Positions 57,265 through 64,000 of a stretch of DNA of 64,000 nucleotides are shown piece after piece (the first letter of the stretch is position 1; each line of letters starts with the position of its first letter). The notes below the pieces were generated by a model, which searched no databases, was not told the origin of the DNA, and saw only the letters and a program-made list of their open reading frames with translations. This DNA comes from Cryptomeria japonica (Eukaryota > Streptophyta > Pinopsida > Cupressales > Cupressaceae). Location of the stretch: contig NC_081405.1 in the NCBI RefSeq assembly GCF_030272615.1, positions 649,301,420 through 649,365,419 on the forward strand, in the 5' to 3' direction. The position numbers and the translations under genes were made by a program.

Positions 57265-59045
57265 TGGCTTGGTCACCTACCTTGAACAAGATTGGGGATG
57301 ATTCAATCACTTTGTCTCCACCTGTAGGTTGTCTGCCCGATCCCTCTCCTGCTCTGCTGGCTGCATCTCTAGGGCTAGTTGATCCTCTATACTCTGTGCC
57401 CTCACCCTTTTGGTGTCTCGCTCAACAACAACCCTGTCACAATCTACCTAAGGCACATGTCCAACATGTCCCTGCACCTTTGGATTATCCATGAGATATG
57501 CTCCTCCATCCCGACCCTCATCCTATCCTAGCCTTGCACCAATCTGACATGTTGGCACCTGTACCTATAAAGGAACCTCTACTTGAGGTACTTATTGTCC
57601 CTATCCCCTCCTCCCCCTCTGCGGTACCTATCTCTTCCATCCAGCTCCTCCTGTATGCCTTCATCCTTTCCCTCTCCCCCCTTCGACAAATTCCCCATCA
57701 TTGGGGCTATCCCCCTCGTCTCCCACCACCTCATCTATAAATGGTGAAATGTCATCTTCCTCTCAAACCCCTAGAATTCTAAACTGCACCGGCCTATGTG
57801 CCTTCCACCAACATGTGTGTGCACTTGTATAACCTAGATTCTCTCTTTCCTGTAACCACTCATCCCATGGGATCAACTCTACATTGGTCCAACTGAGCCT
57901 AACCTCAATTGTTCCCACCACCTATCCCCATGTGGCTATCTCTCATGTGATGCATGGGTGGGTGTGCTTGTGTTAAAAATATCCTATACATGGCTGAACT
58001 GTCTCATCACCTGGTGAGGAAGGTATTGATCAATAACATGGACATTGCACTCGAATAACTAGCACTCGATCTGAACAAATGCTAACTGCCAATCCTCCCT
58101 CCATTTCTCACTATCCAAGAAGGGTCTCCTCGGGAAGAAAATAAGCTCATAAAAAATCCTCCTCCAAAATCATAGTGCTCCGACCTGAACATAGTGTAGT
58201 AAACCTCTATACCAGTTAAGATATAAAAATCATCATTGAGAATCCTGAACTCCAATAGGTTGGGTAACTACAATATGTTCCCAAGCTTGGATGTGTAATA
58301 GAGTAACTCTTGTGTAAAGGTTCCTGTAATCCTAGTTGACACACATATGCATGTCATGATACAACTGGTTGGGCATAGAGACTCCCCATGTATACCCTAT
58401 GCAATTCTCCAACATGTAGTATATACACCGACCCCATCCAAGCATCTATGGTCGCTCAAGTTAGGTATCATCTACCCACTAATCAGTCTACAAATAAAGA
58501 AAACCAAGCGTGGAATCTATCAAATCTACATGGCCTCTCCTAACTGCATCCTCGTTCGACCCATAAGTAGCTAGTCACACTCAAATGCACCGCAGGTAGT
58601 GGTCCCCATGGTCTAACTGGTACTATAGGATGAAACCTCTAATGGGGATCTTCAATATACTCCAGAAATATATAAGTGTAATGCGAGCCTCTCTTGTAGG
58701 CATGTGAAAGGTACATGTCTCACTATCCTAGTGCTCCTCGATGTCGTCACCATGATAGTGTGTGCGCAGATCGGCGACCATCTCCCCATGAATCCTTATC
58801 CAAGGGTGCTGAGCGTCTCTCACTCATCCCTCTTCAACTACATGAACATTGCCATCATCAGTGACTAGTGCTCCTGAGAGGCAATCAGACCAAGGTCTAC
58901 CCGTATCCAACAAAATCACCTCATTATCTTTTTATTCTAGCCTATTTCTACCTTATTACACCCCTGAGGCATCTACATGATTCCCTGAACCCATTTCCTC
59001 TTCTCCTCTACCTCCCTTTTCCCCTTCCCAGTGGAGATGACGTAG
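57265..59045 (-). pseudogene. Decayed plant mobile domain (PMD) gene
   Basis: The minus strand from about 58870 reads RDAQHPWIRIHGEMVADLRT, then EEH-stop-DSETCTFHMPTREARITL and LKIPIRGFIL. This is the hallmark of the plant mobile domain: a xETxTFHxPxGExTxTLxD-like line followed by LPIxG. Downstream come TYGSNEDAVRRGHVD, then GWGRCIYYMLENCIGYTWGV and TLLHIQAWEHI, matching the later WG and GGCxxLLQxWxxE parts of that family. About ten TAG stops interrupt it. The 57270-57770 part, C-rich on the plus strand, would be a low-complexity tail. PMD proteins are plant-specific and occur both in transposons and in silencing factors; which applies here is unknown. Confidence 0.68.
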
Positions 59046-59289
59046 CTAATGAGCTTCCTGGATGTTCAAAGATTTTGCATTAAAAAAAAAAAACTTGCAA
59101 AATTAACAACATGAAGACTAGCTAAAATAGTCCACAAAGAATTTAAATTTCACAGGAACTGAAGTACACATTGTACACTAAAAAGGAAGGTATCAGAATG
59201 CTGGAACTAAAATGGACAGAAGAATAAAAATATGCTACAATAACATGATGTAAGAACTTTGCTTCAACAAAATTTTCTCAAATAAACAT
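59046..59289. other. Spacer with a short A run
   Basis: A run of 12 A at 59079-59090 (rightward) is the only notable feature. No gene was recognised. Confidence 0.35.
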
Positions 59290-60240
59290 CTTCAATTTTA
59301 AAGACCCTTTTAAAGACCATACAACTAGGGAGATTTATGTGATTAATTTCTTGATCAAATAGTTGATTTCTATGCATTTCCTTACCCTTACATTATGGTT
59401 GTGGTCACTCAACACTTCTTAGATTCTATCTTCAAACTCCATGGATGTGTCACACTAGTGTGAATGATTATGATCCAACTTTTATCAATAGAGTTGCTTA
59501 AATTTCTAGGCACTACCTTACATATGATTTTACCTTAATCATTCTTAAACTAATTGTCAAATTGTTGTCACTAATAATTTTTTTGAAACTCGCATCATTT
59601 TTTGAGAAATAACAATAGGCCTAGTGGCTACTTTAATTGAGTGGTGATATCATACCACCACTCATATACTTGCTTTCAAATGACCTCCTATGAGACCCTC
59701 TATGGTACACTGTCACCATCCTTGTATACTTATGTGTTAAATTCTCCCAAGGTTGCAATAGTTGACAATACTCTAGCATAACATGAGGACCTCTCTCCAC
59801 TCCTTAAGACCAATTTGACACTCACTCATAAATACATAAAACATTAGGCACTACTTATGTGTTAAATTCTCCCAAGGTTGCAATAGTTGATAATAGTATA
59901 GCATAACATGAGGACCTCTCTCAACTCCTTAAGACCAATTTGACACTCACTCATAAAGACATAAATCATTAGGCACATCATACTTTCAACATTGGTGATT
60001 AGGCTTTTTTCATGTCTATAACCTTAAAATATCTCTTATAAAATGGCAAGCAAGATTATACCTTGGATCCTTATTTTTAGGTCCTTATCAAGTGCTCAAA
60101 CAAAGGTGACATACAAATTAGCACTAACACTCCCACCTTTTAAATCCACCCAATTTTTCATGTCCCTTTTTCTAAAAAATATATTGTATGTCATTGTTTC
60201 TGATTTATCAGTTGATCATATGATCAAGAAGCTTGAAATC
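59290..60240 (+). pseudogene. Gypsy integrase fragment, plus strand
   Basis: Decayed core and C-terminal integrase blocks are seen: SMHFLTLTLWLWSLNTS (corresponding to the core-helix region), WWYHTTTHILAFK (the WWYNTTxH region) and FKSTQFFMSLFLKN (the IHPxFHVS end). It is the reverse complement of 52530-53260 with comparable decay. A polypurine-like GAGAGGGG (60314-60321) and an LTR start at 60336 follow, so this is the 3' end of an old element. Confidence 0.68.
59728..59977 (+). repeat. 125-bp tandem duplication inside the integrase fragment
   Basis: ACTTATGTGTTAAATTCTCC and the next 105 bases are repeated directly (59728-59852, 59853-59977). The inverted relative at 52.7-52.9 kb has one copy, so the duplication is later. 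Confidence 0.92.
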
Positions 60241-60335
60241 TCTTAAACAGTTTATCACAATGAAATTATTCAATCTATCATGTCAATAATTGTTTGAGAC
60301 ATCCTAAGCATCCTGAGAGGGGTAACCTAAAGTGG

Positions 60336-61930
60336 TGTCATGCCCAAACTTTTGGGCAAGAACACAAACAAATTTTTTTTTTTGAAACACATAATTTACA
60401 TGCAACCTATGTTTATACAATTGGGACAACTAAACAAGTTGTTCCAAACTTAATCTTAAATAATAATAAATTGGGTTCTCTAAAACGAGAGATGAATTTA
60501 AACTTAACTAGGAGCCTTAGGATCCGATATAACCCCTAGATGATAAAATTAGATTATTGCTTACGTAACAATCACGATAACTCTTGTTATCAAGCTGAAC
60601 AATTTGATTTTATAAGGTCAATAATAAATTCTCTCAAATGTCCTTTCCTTTTTAGATGCAAAATATATTACTTAAATTAGATCCAACCTCCACTACATAG
60701 ACATTAATATAATTATATGATTCAATAGTTATTCCTCTAGGTAAAGGTATGTTAAGGATTCCCCAATACATAACACTTATAACCTCTTCATTTGTAACTT
60801 AATTAATCCTTAAATATTTTAATTTGATATTAACACGACTTCCATGAATTAATATTGATTAATAGAGTAACTAAATTCAAAGTGCCAAACATCATTATAA
60901 TCGTTAATTTATTAAATGAAAAGTCACACTAGGGATAAATTCATTCAAGAGATCCAGCCCATTGACTTATTTTACAATTATATTATTCCTCCGAACATTA
61001 GGTATTAGATATTTAATACTCACTATTTAGATTACTCCTAGGTTGAATATTTACTTGATCAACCTTAATTTACTCTTCTAATAAATTTACTCCAAAGAAA
61101 GTACATTTTATCTCTAATGATAATTAATCTCCAAATTTAATAAAAATTGACATTCAAACATATATATATATATATATTTTTATTTAAATCAACCTTCTTT
61201 TTTAAAACTAATTCCTTTAATAAACTTTTCACTATATTTTCCTATATTATGAGATAATGTGATTGTAAATCATTGAAGACCAACCAAATGAATAAATGGA
61301 GAAAGTCCAGGCAAATGAGATTATCCCGTTTCAAACCTTTAAAGGAGTACACCCATCCCCTTCCCTTTTCTTCTTTTTTTTTTTCTTTATTTGTTTGCTC
61401 CCCCTTTTTTTTTGTTTATTTACAGTAATATCTTTTTATAACCCTATCTAGGGTTTTCTTCTCTTAACTATACCTCCCCCCCATTTCTTATCCCTCACAA
61501 TGGCCAACCCTAGGTCGAATTAGGGTTCCACCATGAAGTATTTTTCATGGTGGATATATTTTTTTTTGTGTGTGAAGCAGGTTGGGACGGCCCGTGGGCA
61601 GGTTTGGTGTTCGAAGGAGGGCACCGAGGGAGCGGAGGCGGTGCCTCAAGGATGCAACAGTGCCGAAGGGTGGGGGCGGCACTAAAGGGAGTGGCGGCGA
61701 GTGGCGGGGCGGCGCTCAAGGATTCAGGCGGCGCTACGGGTTGTAGAAGACGGCCACGCCTGCAAACACTAGGGATATCCCTGTGGCTGTGGGGATGGCT
61801 ACCCACAGTCCATGGAGCCAAGGCTCCGTGACTGTGGGTGGCCCCTCACAGTCACAAGGATAAGCCTGCGGCTATGGGCGGCCATAGCCTCGCACTTCGC
61901 CACAGGGCCGAGCCCTTGCTGTTTGTATAT
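60336..61930 (+). repeat. Likely 3' LTR (start clear, end not fixed)
   Basis: TGTCATGCCCAAACTTTTGG directly follows a purine-rich tract at the end of the gypsy integrase fragment, as an LTR start should. A pyrimidine-rich run (61365-61425) and TTTTTATAACCCTATC (61433-61448) resemble promoter elements. A GC-rich segment follows at 61560-61930. No second copy is in the window, so the true right end could lie beyond 61930. Confidence 0.5.
61560..61930. other. GC-rich island with a 22-bp hairpin
   Basis: This is the most GC-rich part of the window (GGCGGCGAGTGGCGGGGCGG and similar). It contains GGCTACCCACAGTCCATGGA (61797 on) pairing with GGCTCCGTGACTGTGGGTGG (61822 on) as a near-perfect stem. 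Open frames on both strands are artefacts of composition. Confidence 0.6.
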
Positions 61931-64000
61931 TTTTTTAAAAAAAATTATTTATTAATTTTTATTATTTCATTTTTTTTTTTTTTTTAAAAACAAGGTTAAA
62001 TGAATTATATATATATATATATATTTATACACATATATATATTTTTATATGGCCTGCTAATATATATTTTATATGTGTGTGAATATGGCAGCCTGCAATT
62101 AACAGAACAAATAATATAACATTCATTACACTTATTCAATCTGATTTAAAGATTAATTTCAAGATTAATTTATTTAATCTGATTAAACAAGATTTCAAAT
62201 GCATGCACAAACTTAATGTATTAATTTCCTTAGAAGAATACCGTAGCTTAGTATTTCTTTTATTACATTTAGTTTCTCCCTTTTTTTTTGAAGAGCATCA
62301 ATAAATAGATTTATTTGCTTCCCACTAATCTATTTATTATTAATATTGTTTTGTTTTGTTTTTAAGCTCCAAAGTGTTTCTCTCATATGCTAAGATTAGG
62401 TGTTAACTTAAGAAACAAGCTAATAGCTTTAAATTTACTTTCTGCAATAATAATAGAAGAAATGACAGAATTAATTAAGCTACAACAACATTAATAAAAC
62501 TAACATATCATGTAAAAAGACCCTTTTTTTTTTTTGCAAAAATAACTTAATAGGAAATACACTTCTTTAAAAGCATATAGAATACAAGGTAGTCAATATT
62601 ACATAAGGGTGTGATACCCAACCAAAATAAATACACTCCTTTCTTTTTTTCTTGAAATAAATACATCTTAACATTCTTTCCCTTTTTTTTTTTTTTGTTA
62701 CTATAAATAAATACATTCTTTTTGGACTTTTTCTGCAACATAGGACAGCAACTAATCCCTTTTCTTTTCTTTTCCACCCCAAGCAACCTGCAGTAAAAAA
62801 CAACTTTGACCATGGAGAGCTCACCTCCCAGCCTAGGCTTACTAGAAGCCACCCCCGAGCTTGGAGAACCAAGTACTAGATGGGTTACAAACAAGCAAAT
62901 CAACACAACAACAATAGCAAACACTCAATAGGCATATTCCCATCCCAAGCTACACTCTCACCACAACTTGTGATGAACTTTCCATGGGTGGAAGTGGACC
63001 AAGTACCATTGGGGAGATTGCAAGCTTAATACAACTCAATGCCACCTCATGGCAAAACAAATTACAACAAATTTCCCTTCCACACCTTATGCCCCCCCAA
63101 AGGCATCAAAGCCATATTTCCTCCCCTTATGGCCCCCAAATGCATACACAAGGCTATGCAGCAAGGGTCACAAAGGACACCCTTGAGAATCACTCTCCAT
63201 AAGTAGAGCCTCTCACCCAAGGCTGTCATGCTTCTTCCACCCCAAGACCATCCTTCTCTCCCAAGAGTAGGAGGCCTTGGACACTCCCAAAACAAGAACA
63301 CATAACAAAGAACATGGAATTGAAAACTCACATTTTTCTCCTACCACAAATTACATATACACCTCTTTTCATGCAAGCATTTCTTTCTTTCAAAAACAGC
63401 ATAGACAACATAAACAAAAGGAAGTAAAACCAACCTTATTCTGCCAATAGGTATGCTAGAATTAGTTGGGGATGAGCTACCCAATTCCACACAACTTTCC
63501 TCCAAACTTTTCCCAAAATTTCTATTCTACTACTAATTTTCAAAGCAAAAGCATAATCTCCAAAAATGGAGAGTGGGTGATTACTCACTAAGTCTCCAAT
63601 TCTTGCCTAAGAAGGTCTCTCACACACTTCCCAACCCCCTTGGGTGAGGTTAGAGTTCCCATTGGTTGCTTTTCCCAAACTCTTACACATTACTAAAACT
63701 GGAAAGGGAAAAGGTGAGAGAAGATGGGGAAGAGAGTTTGACATAAAAAGGGAAGGTTGTCTATCCTAGGAGGGACCTTCTAAGTTGAATTTTCGCTCAC
63801 CTTGGAAAAACCACTTTTTGAGGTGACTAAACAGTCACATGGGAGAAGTCACATGTTTCAAAATACCCCTAACCCATAGGTATACCCTTTGGACCTTTGG
63901 AAAAGCCCTAAAACGGATCCTAGGAGTCCATTTAACCCCTTAGAAACCCAACTGAAGTTATCCTATGGGTCAAACCTGAGTTGACCACTTCCAAGACTCC
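61931..64000. other. Unassigned, possibly LTR sequence of another element
   Basis: TA-rich and T-rich stretches (61920-62060, 62520-62700) are followed from 62800 by sequence of more even composition. On the minus strand CCCTTTTTATGTCAAACTC near 63735-63755, followed by a pyrimidine run, resembles a TATA box with a start region, as in a minus-strand LTR. No primer site, partner LTR or coding domain was found, so this remains a guess. Confidence 0.25.

Noticed and set aside
61510-61831. Open frames on both strands in the GC-rich island
   Set aside because: Mutually overlapping, Ala/Gly/Pro-rich, explained by composition.

Overview
The window looks like intergenic DNA from a large, repeat-rich plant nuclear genome. 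The evidence is chromodomain-bearing Ty3/gypsy elements, Ty1/copia remnants, primer binding sites matching the plant initiator-Met tRNA (TGGTATCAGAGC-type), GT..AG introns, a decayed plant mobile domain and many nested LTR insertions with long spacers. A gymnosperm (conifer) is my guess from the style of the elements; nothing in the sequence proves it. I found no intact cellular gene, no tRNA or rRNA gene and no CRISPR array. Almost every open frame is a broken piece of a mobile element.

Layout, left to right. 0-2.3 kb: the 3' part of an LTR, then a small decayed two-exon gene (1224-1845) and a ~55-bp tandem repeat. 2.3-12.2 kb: two inverted arms (near 2.35 and 12.1 kb), each followed inward by short palindromic blocks. 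Between them lies a GA microsatellite split by a minus-strand chromovirus (3007-10704). 12.2-13.8 kb: a ~358-bp satellite of about 4.4 units. 14.3-19.5 kb: a minus-strand copia element with gag and a protease-like segment but no integrase or reverse transcriptase. 19.7-30.5 kb: a decayed multi-exon minus-strand gene of unknown function. A solo LTR (20121-21278) sits in one exon and a 6.85-kb LTR element (23193-30044) sits in another. 31.1-39.0 kb: a second chromovirus with perfect 5-bp target duplications. 39.3-44.1 kb: a degenerate Tat-like gypsy gag/protease region carrying a 1.8-kb retroposon with a 17-bp target duplication. 45.7-47.0 kb: another solo LTR. 48.0-53.7 kb: gypsy integrase fragments on either side of a second copy of the unusual ORF found in the 23-30 kb element. 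53.7-57.3 kb: a gag/protease-only gypsy element on the plus strand. 57.3-59.1 kb: a decayed plant mobile domain gene on the minus strand. 59.3-64 kb: a gypsy integrase fragment, its polypurine tract and a long LTR with a GC-rich, hairpin-forming core, then unassigned sequence.

The most interesting system is the LTR element at 23193-30044. It has complete LTRs, a primer binding site, a polypurine tract and perfect target duplications, so it once moved. Yet it shows no pol domain. It encodes a coiled-coil protein with four CCHC knuckles and a second long ORF of unknown function. A relative of that second ORF sits at 49.5-52.4 kb in another setting, without visible knuckles. This points to a non-autonomous retrotransposon lineage with its own conserved accessory protein. 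Several of the stops in the decayed host-type genes are TAG where CAG would restore glutamine, as expected if methylated cytosines were lost by deamination.
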